From: CBCYMI01 sp965183855
GTDB lineage: Bacteria > Pseudomonadota > Alphaproteobacteria > Caulobacterales > Maricaulaceae
NCBI GenBank assembly: GCA_965183855.1
Contig: CBCYMI010000028.1
Coordinates: 9,732 to 73,731, forward strand
DNA: 64,000 nt
Reading direction: 5' to 3'
Below the pieces are notes generated by a model that saw only the letters and a program-made list of their open reading frames with translations, was not told the origin of the DNA and ran no database searches. A program made the translations under genes and the position numbers. Shown in pieces: positions 1 to 7,907 of the stretch (within the stretch, counting starts at the first letter, position 1; each line of letters starts with the position of its first letter).

Positions 1-273
1 CTAAGAGAACTTAGCGTATTTAAGTAAGCTCTTAAGTCTAATCTTGGCACTTAATGTGCTTTAAAAAACCACGCGACCGCGTGTGACTTTTCTAAGAGAA
101 CTTAGCGTATTTAAGTAAGCTCTTAAGTCTAATCTTGGCACTTAATGTGCTTTAAAAAATCACGCGAACGCGTGTGACTTTTCTAAGAGAACTTAGCGTA
201 TTTAAGTAAGCTCTTAAGTCTAATCTTGGCACTTAATGTGCCTTAAAAAATCACGCGACCGCGTGTGTGAAGG
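1..273 (+). repeat. three tandem 91-bp hairpin-repeat units
   Basis: Three near-identical 91-base units begin at 1, 92 and 183. Each contains TTAAGAGC-like and GCTCTTAA-like arms, a GCAC-TTAA-TGTGC hairpin, and a short GC stem (CACGCGACCGCGTG or CACGCGAACGCGTG) followed in the first two units by ACTTTTCT. This belongs to the repeat family found across the window, in the same orientation. The third unit runs into the ribosome-binding site of the next gene. Confidence 0.9.
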
Positions 274-283
274 AAAATTTATT

Positions 284-748
284 ATGTCTCCTATTAAACC
301 GTATCAAATACCATTACCTCCGAGCCTAACACAGGTTTTATTACAAAATCCAGGCTTAATTCCAGGCTATCCAAACAAAGCTTTGATTTCTGGAAACTCT
401 GGATATGCGCGCCCTATTGCGGATCTTGCACAAATTTTAATGAATAAAAACAGACCACAAATTAAATTAGAGCCCATGAAAACCCCTACCGCAAAACTGA
501 CAGAAAAAACGCCATTTAATGATTCTTTTGATCCTGCTGAAAATCTGGCAAACGCGCTATGGTCTTCCAATCGTCTCAACAGAGGACAGAAAATTGCAAA
601 TTATTTACAGAGCAATGCATTAAGAAATGAACGAATTATCCATCCAATTGAAGGCGTCGCAAAGCTCGCAGAAGCGATTTTAGCATCAAGAATGAATAAA
701 AAAATAGATCGAGAAAAAACCCAAATTGGCGAATTTACCAAGAATTAG
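284..748 (+). CDS. hypothetical phage-block protein, 154 aa
   Basis: I do not recognise this protein. It has a proline-rich N-terminus and a helical, Ala/Asn/Leu-rich second half, with no signal peptide or membrane segment. I chose the ATG at 284 because a GAAGGA ribosome-binding site lies about 10 bases upstream. An in-frame ATG at 236 sits inside the last repeat unit and has no such site. It is the first gene of a block that continues with tail fibre, endolysin and holin genes, so a virion or tail role is likely from context only. The frame closes at 748, and two short open fragments follow it, so the protein may be a truncated form of a longer ancestral one. Confidence 0.55.
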   Translation: MSPIKPYQIPLPPSLTQVLLQNPGLIPGYPNKALISGNSGYARPIADLAQILMNKNRPQIKLEPMKTPTAKLTEKTPFNDSFDPAENLANALWSSNRLNRGQKIANYLQSNALRNERIIHPIEGVAKLAEAILASRMNKKIDREKTQIGEFTKN

Positions 749-772
749 ACGCTCATTTAACCAAAACAGCCT

Positions 773-895
773 ATGGGTCAGTATGAAAATATTATTGAGA
801 ATGCCTTAAAATCGGATGTTATAGACAATAATGCAATTGTTAAAGCAAACATATTTTTAAAACGCGCGCGCTCTGCTGCAGAAGACCCAGAATAA
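773..895 (+). pseudogene. short phage-block fragment, 40 codons
   Basis: An open frame of 40 residues starts at ATG 773, 25 bases after the previous stop. It is helical and charged, begins MGQYENIIE and ends AAEDPE. No clear ribosome-binding site precedes it. It could be a separated C-terminal piece of the preceding gene or an independent small gene. I recognise no family. Confidence 0.3.
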
Positions 896-941
896 GAAAG
901 ATTATCAAAATAAACGTTAAGCGCTGCGAATAATGAGATAA

Positions 942-1172
942 ACGGTATCAACAGATAAAGAAAAAACCTATAAAGGTACGATAAAATCTATTGATGAAAA
1001 CCCTAAAAAAGTTTCCTTTTTAAATGAGAAAATAAAAACAAATTGTGATTTAGAAAATATCTTTTTTCAGCGTAAAATACTTCTGGTAGATATAAATCTC
1101 CATTACAACCCAAATAATACAATTGCCAAATATGAAATTGTTAACTGTTTGGGAACCGTCGAAAAGAGTTAG
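942..1172 (+). pseudogene. phage-block gene fragment without start codon
   Basis: A 76-codon frame runs from just after a TAA at 939 to a TAG at 1170-1172 and has no ATG. Its composition is protein-like (…GTIKSIDENPKKVSF…, …KILLVDINLHYNPN…). It sits between the 284 gene and the tail fibre gene on the same strand. It is best read as the decayed remainder of a structural gene. The rest of 749-1294 shows no other coding signal. Confidence 0.35.
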
Positions 1173-1294
1173 AATTTAATGCATCCAAATTTGGATGTAT
1201 CTCTTAAGCGCACGCAATCATTATTTAATTTTCAACTTAATGTTTAGCCTAATTCAGCCAAGCTTTTAATCTAAATTAAAGGAGGTAATTCCTT

Positions 1295-2390
1295 ATGCCG
1301 TTTAATCCTCAAGGTCTGTTACAGCGTCTTTATTCCTGGATACAGGAACGAGATCAAAATCAGAAAATTCAGGCTTATAAAATGGATCAGGAATTTAATA
1401 ATATCATCTCTGCCATTAATCAACTCACCACAGGACAGGTTAAAATTAAAGGTCAAATGCAGCCAGAAGGTGGAAACCCTGAAACGCCAGGCTATGCGTT
1501 TTATCATGATAGCGATACAGGCATGTATACCAATCAGCAAGATCATCTTGGATTCGCAAGCAAAGGGGTTGAAGCGTTTAAAATCAATGATAAACAAGAA
1601 ATCTATTTTGCAAAACAAACCCATTTCAACCAGAGCGTGATTTTCAACCAGAGCGTGAATTTTTAATCATGCTGTTGATTTTAATCAATCTATTAAAGCT
1701 CATTTAGGATTAGAGCTTGTTTCAAAGGATAATGACGCGAATTCTTCAAATCATGCCATTTATCTTGCGCCACAAAAAACAAAACAAACCCATAAATTAT
1801 TTTTAAAAGAATTATGGACGGTTTTTCAGTCTCATAAAGATAAAGGGTGGAAATACCAAGATGAACAGGGAGATGATATTTTTATCCTTGGAGCAGGAGG
1901 ATTTATCGAGATTTTTGGAAAAACCCATTCCTTATCCTATATTGATTTTAAATTCCAAAAAGACAGAGATTTTGATGTTCGTTTAATGGTCAAGCCCAAT
2001 CATGTAATGTTTGGCGCAAACAGCCAGGATTTTTCATTCTCTCTAGACACACCTATAACCGCACATAATTATATTAAATATCATTCAGATGGAAAAGTTC
2101 AATGGGCGATTGGAAAAGCAGCAGATGGAAATTTCTATATTCATCGACATAATCCAGATGGTAGCTGGAAAGAAGTTGTCTTTCAAATCAATAAAGATAA
2201 CGGTCATATTTGGACAAAACATCTGGGCTGGATAAAAGATTATATCGTCCAAGATGTTCGAATTATTGATCAAACAACGCTCCAGAAAAAAATCTTTAAC
2301 GCATGGTATACCATCGGAACTATCGCAGAAATTCACAATCATTATGATAATGATTCAGGTGGAAGAGATTCTGAAATACCACCTTATTAA
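1295..2390 (+). pseudogene. phage tail fibre gene, frameshifted
   Basis: The first frame (1295-1666, 123 aa) starts after a good AAGGAGG site and carries the motif YAFYHDSDTGMY followed by LGFASKG, a signature common in phage tail fibres. It then enters a short FNQSV repeat and stops at 1664-1666. If one T of the T5 run at 1660-1664 is removed, the FNQS repeat and the reading continue without a stop from 1668 to 2390 (about 364 residues in all). The C-terminal part is rich in aromatic and charged residues, like a fibre tip. The homopolymer position suggests either a real slippage mutation or a base-calling error. The 2430 gene downstream looks like its assembly partner. Confidence 0.75.
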
Positions 2391-2429
2391 TCCCGTTTAT
2401 TTTTCTATCTTATCATTTAGGAACATCTT

Positions 2430-3116
2430 ATGAAATATTTAGGCTTTTTTACATCCTATCAACCCAAACAAATTGATGAAAACAAGCAAGATGTTCGGTT
2501 TTTAAAAAATGAGCAGGATAAAGATTGGTATGAATTGATTGAACATATTTTGAAATCCAATAAAAAATCCCTCTCTAACTGGTTTTGCGCAACGGATCAA
2601 ACAGGTAAAATCTTAAGTCAAACAGAGGATATCTCAACGCTTTTTCCTCTCAACCAACATGTTTATCACTTCTTGAAAACCACAAGACTCGAAAAAGAAT
2701 ATATTCTAAAAGGTAAATTAGTAGATAAACCCATTCAATACCTAAAAAAACAGGCATTAACTGAATTGGTTAAACACCATTCAAGCTTTATCTATCAAAT
2801 GAGTGATCAAGCAAGCCTTGAAGAAAGAGATAGCTGGATTTTAAAAAAACTAGCAGCGAGTGCCTATCTTGAGGGAAAAGCTGATCAATTTCAAATCCAA
2901 ATGCTAAAACAAGAAGCAAAAACCGTTGGAGAAACAATTAACCATCTTGCACAAACTATTCTTTATAAAGTAAATCTCTATCAAAAATATATCGGAATTG
3001 CGGCAGGACTTAAACGTAAACATCAAGCAGAAATCAAAAAATGTAAAACCAATCAGGAAGTCAAACACTGTCTTAAACAGCTAAAACAAGACTTTAAAGC
3101 AGCAAAAAGCCTATAA
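2430..3116 (+). CDS. putative tail-fibre accessory protein, 228 aa
   Basis: A soluble protein preceded by an AGGA site. The N-terminal 90 residues resemble small fibre-assembly proteins in size and composition. The C-terminal 120 residues are helical, with a stretch (RDSWILKKLAASAYLEGKAD followed by Q-rich helices) similar in character to DUF4376-type domains at the ends of tail-fibre assembly proteins. It lies 39 bases after the fibre gene on the same strand, which fits a fibre chaperone or accessory role. The family assignment is inference; the ORF itself is intact. Confidence 0.5.
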   Translation: MKYLGFFTSYQPKQIDENKQDVRFLKNEQDKDWYELIEHILKSNKKSLSNWFCATDQTGKILSQTEDISTLFPLNQHVYHFLKTTRLEKEYILKGKLVDKPIQYLKKQALTELVKHHSSFIYQMSDQASLEERDSWILKKLAASAYLEGKADQFQIQMLKQEAKTVGETINHLAQTILYKVNLYQKYIGIAAGLKRKHQAEIKKCKTNQEVKHCLKQLKQDFKAAKSL

Positions 3117-3175
3117 TATACCTCTCTTTTTGTCTAAATACAGTTATAATCCATTATAAATAGGTATTTTTTAAA

Positions 3176-3589
3176 ATGCTCATTTCTTCTCCTCTGCCTT
3201 CTTTAATCAATCCTAAAAGATGGCCGAATTTTACGCTATCTGAGCTTATCTGTCATTGTGGGATTTATTGTAGAGGAGAATATTACCATCATCCTTATTT
3301 TCTCGATTGCCTACAGGCTCTAAGAGAAGAAATCGGAAAACCTTTAATTCTGAATTCTGCGCATCGTTGTGCTCTTTGGAATGCGCAAATAGGGGGCGCC
3401 CCTCTGTCTGAACATAAAAAAATAGCCGTTGATATCAGCTTGAAAAATCAGAATAGAAAACAAATCTTGCAAACCGCAAAAAATCTGGGCTTTACAGGCT
3501 TTGGGCTCTATCAAACCTTCTTGCATTTAGATCAAGGGCGCCCAAGAGTTTGGATAGGCAAAAACACGCGAACACAGCCAAAGGGCTGA
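3176..3589 (+). CDS. M15-type D-Ala-D-Ala endopeptidase (phage endolysin)
   Basis: 137 aa, of Peptidase_M15_3 type. The conserved core is visible: LNSAHRC, then SEHKKIAVDIS (His and Asp zinc ligands) and FLHLDQGRPR (third zinc ligand His). Such enzymes cleave peptidoglycan peptides, and phages or gene transfer agents use them for lysis. The holin-like gene follows. The last residues (TRTQPKG and stop) are encoded by a member of the hairpin-repeat family: CAGCCAAAGGGCTG spans the stop codon. The natural C-terminus has therefore been replaced or extended by repeat DNA. The N-terminal SELICHCG segment is typical of the family. Confidence 0.8.
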   Translation: MLISSPLPSLINPKRWPNFTLSELICHCGIYCRGEYYHHPYFLDCLQALREEIGKPLILNSAHRCALWNAQIGGAPLSEHKKIAVDISLKNQNRKQILQTAKNLGFTGFGLYQTFLHLDQGRPRVWIGKNTRTQPKG

Positions 3590-3738
3590 CTTTTCTAAGA
3601 GAATTTAACATATAGAAATAAGCGCAAAGCCTAATCTTGCTAGGTAAAGCGCTGTAAGAAAATCCAGTCCGAAACTGGCTTTGGCTGCACGCGAAGGCGT
3701 GACTTCTTAAGGAGCGCTCAGCATATAAGAGTAAAGGA
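3575..3738 (+). repeat. hairpin-repeat units, including terminator-like stem
   Basis: CAGCC-AAAG-GGCTG followed by ACTTTTCT (3575-3595) resembles an intrinsic terminator. After it comes a repeat body, a CCAGTCCGAAACTGG stem, and CACGCGAAGGCGTG followed by ACTTCTTAAGGAGCGC. Orientation is as elsewhere in the window. The end abuts the AAAGGA ribosome-binding site of the holin gene. Confidence 0.75.
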
Positions 3739-3746
3739 ATATTTTT

Positions 3747-4223
3747 ATGGAATTGACAAATTTTATCCCGTCTGCATTGGGCGGCGGTTTGTTTGGTTTA
3801 ATCGGAGCAAGTCTAAACAGAGTATTTTCATTTATCGAACGCTGGCAAACCCATAAATACAAGCTTGCTGAATGGCAGCATGAATTAAAATTATATGAAT
3901 TACAACGAAAAATCAGACAGGAAGAAATTGAACAAGAAATCTTGCTGACCAAAGAAGAAGGAAGCTGGCAGGGATTAAGAGAATCCATCAGAGCAGAAGC
4001 AGAAATTGGAAATAGTTATTTATGGGTAAATGCCATAAGAGCCCTGATAAGACCTGCCTTAACCTTGTTATTATTGCTCATTTCGGCTGGAATCTGGTTT
4101 TATTCCAAGGATCAGGCTCTTTTACAGACATTAAGTTTTAATAGCTCTGCTGTCATTCTCTGGTGGTTCGGAGATAGAGCCCAAAGACGCAATCAAACCC
4201 CACACCAACCAGAAACAAAATAA
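3747..4223 (+). CDS. phage holin, three-transmembrane type
   Basis: 158 aa. It has a glycine-rich hydrophobic N-terminal segment (PSALGGGLFGLIGA), a long charged amphipathic helix (about residues 35-80), then two hydrophobic segments (LIRPALTLLLLLISAGIWF and FNSSAVILWWFG) separated by a short loop. This is the layout of the 3-TM phage holin family (Phage_3TM). Holins make pores that release endolysins to the periplasm. The M15 endolysin is immediately upstream and an XhlA-like protein is 17 bases downstream, so this is a lysis module. AAAGGA precedes the ATG at a good distance. Confidence 0.7.
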   Translation: MELTNFIPSALGGGLFGLIGASLNRVFSFIERWQTHKYKLAEWQHELKLYELQRKIRQEEIEQEILLTKEEGSWQGLRESIRAEAEIGNSYLWVNAIRALIRPALTLLLLLISAGIWFYSKDQALLQTLSFNSSAVILWWFGDRAQRRNQTPHQPETK

Positions 4224-4240
4224 GAGATTTATTTTAAATT

Positions 4241-4483
4241 ATGCCTGGCACACACAACTCATCTCAGCGCTCAAATATGAGACATATAGAAAGAGAATTA
4301 GGAAGCATGACCGCAAGATTAGATGATCTTGATCGAAGAATAACCCATATTGAACGCGATGTAAAAGAAATCAGAAGCTTTATTCTCTCCGCGAAAGGAA
4401 GCTGGAAAGCCTTAATTGTGGTTGCAGCTATTTCCTCAACACTAACCGCATTTGCACTAAAGCTATCTCATTTCTTTAAATAA
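4241..4483 (+). CDS. XhlA-like coiled-coil membrane protein, 80 aa
   Basis: The protein has a soluble N-terminus, a coiled coil (about residues 15-48, with a LDDLDRRITHIERDVKEI heptad pattern) and one C-terminal membrane segment (WKALIVVAAISSTLTAFAL). This layout matches hemolysin XhlA-like phage proteins that accompany holins. An alternative ATG at 4277 would shorten it by 12 residues. It is the last gene of the lysis block; hairpin repeats start directly after its stop. Confidence 0.6.
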   Translation: MPGTHNSSQRSNMRHIERELGSMTARLDDLDRRITHIERDVKEIRSFILSAKGSWKALIVVAAISSTLTAFALKLSHFFK

Positions 4484-4800
4484 CACACGCGTTCGCGTGG
4501 TTTCTTAAAGCGCGCTGAGTAGAAATGTTAAGCTCTTAAGTTTAATCTCGCTAGTTAGCGTACCTAATAAAACCACACGCGGTCGCGTGCGCGTTCGCGT
4601 GATTTCTTAAAGAGCGCTTAGCGTATAAAAGAAAGCTCTTAAGTTTAATCTGGATACTTAAAGACACGCGTTCGTGTGTGATTTTTTTAAGAGCGCTCAG
4701 TATCAATGTTAAGCTCTTAAGTTTAATCTTGCTAATTAGCGTACCTAAATAAAGTCAGCCCTTCGGCCGCGCGTGTTCGCGCGCAAGGGTTAAAAACATG
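4484..4800 (+). repeat. hairpin-repeat array after the lysis genes
   Basis: Four imperfect units lie in the standard orientation. Stems include CACGCGTTCGCGTG followed by GTTTCTT, and CAGCCCTTCGGCCG near the end. Bodies contain AGAGCGCT…AAGCTCTTAAG and TTGCTAATTAGCG. There is no coding potential. The array separates the plus-strand lysis genes from the convergent phhA gene. Confidence 0.85.
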
Positions 4801-4822
4801 CTCTTTTCTCACACGGATTGTG

Positions 4823-5701
4823 TTAAGCCTCTTTTACACTATGAGCATAATGCTGTGTTCCTTGATGATAGATTTTATCTTTAGGCGCAATGTCTTCTGG
4901 ACAATACATGGCTTGAACTTCAAGCTTTGGATAAATATCTGCAAAATCCTGCTGGGTTTTTTCAAATAATTCATCAAATGAATGAATAACAAAATAGGTT
5001 TGTTGAAAATCATCTATTTTATAATCCGTACTCATAATCCGCTTAAGATCAAAATGAACACGATTAGGAGAAGCATCTTGAATCGAAAAAACACTCTCTG
5101 TATTGGAAGAAATAATTCCTGCTCCATAAATCCATAATCCTTCTGGCTTGTTAATCAATCCAAACTCTACCGTATACCAATAAAGACGAGCAAGATTTTT
5201 TAACTGGTCATACGCATTCAAAGCCCTTAGCCCACCATGACCATAAGCCTCCATATAATCCGCAAACACAGGAAGCGTTAATAAAGGAATATGACCAAAA
5301 ATATCATGAAAAATATCTGGCTCTTGTAGATAATCAATCTGTTCTGACTTTCGAATAAATTGTCCCGCAGGAAATCTTCTGTTTGATAAATGATGAAAAA
5401 AAACATCATCTGGAACTAAAGAAGGAACAGTAACTACTGTCCAGCCTGTTAATTTATAGAGTTTTTCATTAATTCTTCGAATATCTGGAATCTTTTCTGA
5501 TCCCAGATTAATTAGCTCAACTCCTTGATAAAACTCATCACAAACCAATCCTTTAAGCGTTTTTAACTGACGCTGATAAAGCGTTTTCCAAACAGTATGC
5601 TCTTGTTCTGTATACTTTTCCCAATCCTGAGAAATAATCCAATCATTTGCCTGTTTTTCAAAATCCTGATTTGATTTTGACTCCGCGTTCTGTTTTTTCA
5701 T
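4823..5701 (-). CDS. phhA: phenylalanine 4-monooxygenase (pterin-dependent)
   Basis: 292 aa, the normal length for the bacterial enzyme, which converts L-phenylalanine to tyrosine with Fe(II), O2 and tetrahydrobiopterin. The iron ligands are visible: His132 and His137 in FHDIFGHIPLL, and Glu179 in YTVEFGLI. The ATG at 5701 is preferred because GGAGAG precedes it; the frame stays open to 5734. It stands alone between hairpin-repeat arrays, with no biopterin or homogentisate gene in view. It may supply tyrosine or degrade host-derived phenylalanine; the role is inferred. Confidence 0.93.
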   Translation of the reverse strand: MKKQNAESKSNQDFEKQANDWIISQDWEKYTEQEHTVWKTLYQRQLKTLKGLVCDEFYQGVELINLGSEKIPDIRRINEKLYKLTGWTVVTVPSLVPDDVFFHHLSNRRFPAGQFIRKSEQIDYLQEPDIFHDIFGHIPLLTLPVFADYMEAYGHGGLRALNAYDQLKNLARLYWYTVEFGLINKPEGLWIYGAGIISSNTESVFSIQDASPNRVHFDLKRIMSTDYKIDDFQQTYFVIHSFDELFEKTQQDFADIYPKLEVQAMYCPEDIAPKDKIYHQGTQHYAHSVKEA

Positions 5702-5730
5702 CACTCTCTCTCCTATATTCCATTCATTCC

Positions 5731-6830
5731 ACACGCGTTCGCGTGATTTCTTAAGGCGCGCTCAACAGAAATGTTAAACTCTTAAGTTTAATCTGGGTAC
5801 TTAAAGACACACATTCGTGTGTGTTTTCTTAAAGCGCGTTCAGTATCAATGTTAAGCTCTTAAGCTTAATCTAGGTACTTAAAGACACACATTCGTGTGT
5901 GATTTTTTTAAGAGCGCTTAGCATATAGAAATAAGCACAAAGTTTAATCTTGCTAATTAGCGACACACATTCGTGTGTGTTTTTTTTAAGAGTGCTCAGT
6001 ATCAATGTTAAGCTTAAAGCTTAATTACGAATAAGTACAAAGCTTAAATCCTGACGCTTAAAGACACGCAAAGGCGTGTAACCACATGCTTAGCGCTTTT
6101 AAAAAAAGACTCAATAATCTATTAATATATACTATAAATATATATCATTTTAATCAATTGGCAAATAACCACACGCGTTCGCGTGACTTCTTAAGGCGCG
6201 CTCAGTATCAATGTTAAGCTCTTAAGTTTAATCTAGGTACTTAGAGCGCCAAATAAAATCACGCCTTCGCGTGCGCGTTCGCGTGACTTCTTAAGGCGCG
6301 CTCAACAGAAACATTAAGCTCTTAAGTCTAATCTGGATACTTAAAGACACACATTCGTGTGTGTTTTTTTTAAGAGCGCTCAGTATCAATGTTAAGCTCT
6401 TAAGCTTAATCTAGGTACTTAAAGACACACATTCGTGTGTGATTTTTTTAAGAGCGCTTAGCATATAGAAATAAGCACAAAGTTTAATCTTGCTAATTAG
6501 CAACACACATTCGTGTGTGCTTTTTTAAGAGCGCTGAGTAGAAACATTAAGCTCTTAAGCTTAATCTAGGTACTTAAAGACACACATTCGTGTGTGATTT
6601 TTTTAAGAGCGCTTAGCATATAGAAATAAGCACAAAGTTTAATCTTGCTAATTAGCGACACACATTCGTGTGTGTTTTCTTAAAGCGCGCTCAGTATCAA
6701 TGTTAAGCTCTTAAGCTTAATCTAGGTACTTAAAGACACACATTCGTGTGTGATTTTTTTAAGAGCGCTCAGTATCAATGTTAAGCTTAAAGCTTAATTA
6801 CGAATAAGTACAAAGCTTAAATCCTGATAC
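5731..6830 (+). repeat. 1.1-kb hairpin-repeat array
   Basis: A long run of mixed units in the standard orientation. The stem CACACATTCGTGTG recurs about ten times and is usually followed by a T run (GATTTTTTT, TTTTTTT). CACGCGTTCGCGTG and CACGCCTTCGCGTG are variants. Bodies alternate between AAGAGCGCTCAGTATCAATGTT…AAGCTCTTAAGCTT and AAGAGCGCTTAGCATATAGAA…TTGCTAATTAGCG types. One AT-rich stretch near 6121-6160 lacks repeats. No ORF is convincing here. Confidence 0.9.
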
Positions 6831-6880
6831 TTCTCGCGCCTTAGATAGAGTGCCATCTCATATTTGCGTGGGAGCTGGGA

Positions 6881-7615
6881 TTATTTCTCAAGCTGATAGG
6901 TAATGGTAGAAACCACTCGTACTTTTTTAAAAATCTGCTTGTTTTGACGAAGTCCTTCGATTGAATCTCTAGGTAGAATTACAAAAACACCTTGATTCGC
7001 ATTTCGAATATTTCCAATAATACTACCTGAATCCTGCGCAAATTGCTGTGCTGATTTTCTGGCATTTGCTGTTGCTTGCGCAATCATTTCAGGCTTGATC
7101 TCATTCAGTTTGGTAAAGACATAGGTTGGACTACGGTTTTGCCAATCTTGGCGTAATACAATTCCTTGATGAATCAAATTCCCCAAGCGTCTGCTTACCG
7201 CAGAAACCAAATTTACATTTTTAGATCTTAAAATAATGGATTGAATAACAGTATAGCGTTCAACGGGTTTGTTTTGCCCATACCCAGGACCTGCATCTTG
7301 AACCTGAAGTGTTCCTGTTTGAATTTCTGCCTCATCAAACTGGTTATTCTTTAAAAACGCTCTCACTTTTTTGGTATCTTGATCCAGTTTCTTTTGCGCC
7401 GCTGAAATGTAATTTGAACTTGAGGAAAATTGAATCTGCCAAAATGCCAAATCTGCCTTTACTTCTTTTTCCGCAAGCCCTTTAACCGTCACACGCCGAT
7501 CCGCATTGCGACTTTTAATCAGGCTGTCTCCAATTGTCCAAGCCCCACCAATTAAACCAATAAATAAAAAAAAGGATGCAAATAAACCGACCGCAATTCC
7601 AGAATTTCGTGACAT
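6881..7615 (-). CDS. SIMPL (DUF541) domain protein, membrane-anchored
   Basis: 244 aa. It has an N-terminal membrane anchor (about residues 5-28, VGLFASFFLFIGLIGGAW), then RRVTVKGLAEKEVKADLAFW, the conserved start of the SIMPL/DUF541 domain that fills the rest of the protein. Such proteins face the periplasm or outer face of the membrane. Their activity is poorly defined, though some relatives bind heme or relate to oxidative stress. The start at 7615 is supported by AGGGAG seven bases upstream. It is followed on the same strand by the repeat array, with no operon partner closer than the AsmA gene about 290 bases upstream. Confidence 0.85.
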   Translation of the reverse strand: MSRNSGIAVGLFASFFLFIGLIGGAWTIGDSLIKSRNADRRVTVKGLAEKEVKADLAFWQIQFSSSSNYISAAQKKLDQDTKKVRAFLKNNQFDEAEIQTGTLQVQDAGPGYGQNKPVERYTVIQSIILRSKNVNLVSAVSRRLGNLIHQGIVLRQDWQNRSPTYVFTKLNEIKPEMIAQATANARKSAQQFAQDSGSIIGNIRNANQGVFVILPRDSIEGLRQNKQIFKKVRVVSTITYQLEK

Positions 7616-7801
7616 ATTTAATCTCCCTGACAAGAAATATTCTAAAATAATATTTCCAGCTTTATGACGATATATTACCCTCTTGCCAATATGGCTTTTA
7701 TAAAATCATAGATTCAAAATAATATCTATTAATATTTATTAAATCTATTTTTTCAACAGGTTTCAAACTCTTTATACTTTTAATTTTTAAGGATTTTGTT
7801 T

Positions 7802-7825
7802 TTTATTTAATCGCGATTAAATAAA
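7802..7825. promoter_or_regulatory. perfect 24-bp AT-rich palindrome
   Basis: The arms TTTATTTAATCG and CGATTAAATAAA are perfectly complementary with no spacer. It lies between the AsmA stop and the SIMPL start, both on the minus strand. Neither side has the T run of an intrinsic terminator. An operator for a dimeric repressor is possible, but this is inference. Confidence 0.4.
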
Positions 7826-7907
7826 TCCAAGCTCGATTGTTTTATCTATTTAATCTTGGATAACGCAATTTGATTTATTCTACTTTAATTAAATGAATTA
7901 AACCAAA

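Noticed and set aside
7802..7825. Intrinsic terminator for the AsmA gene
   Set aside because: The palindrome is AT-rich without a T run after it on either strand and has no loop.
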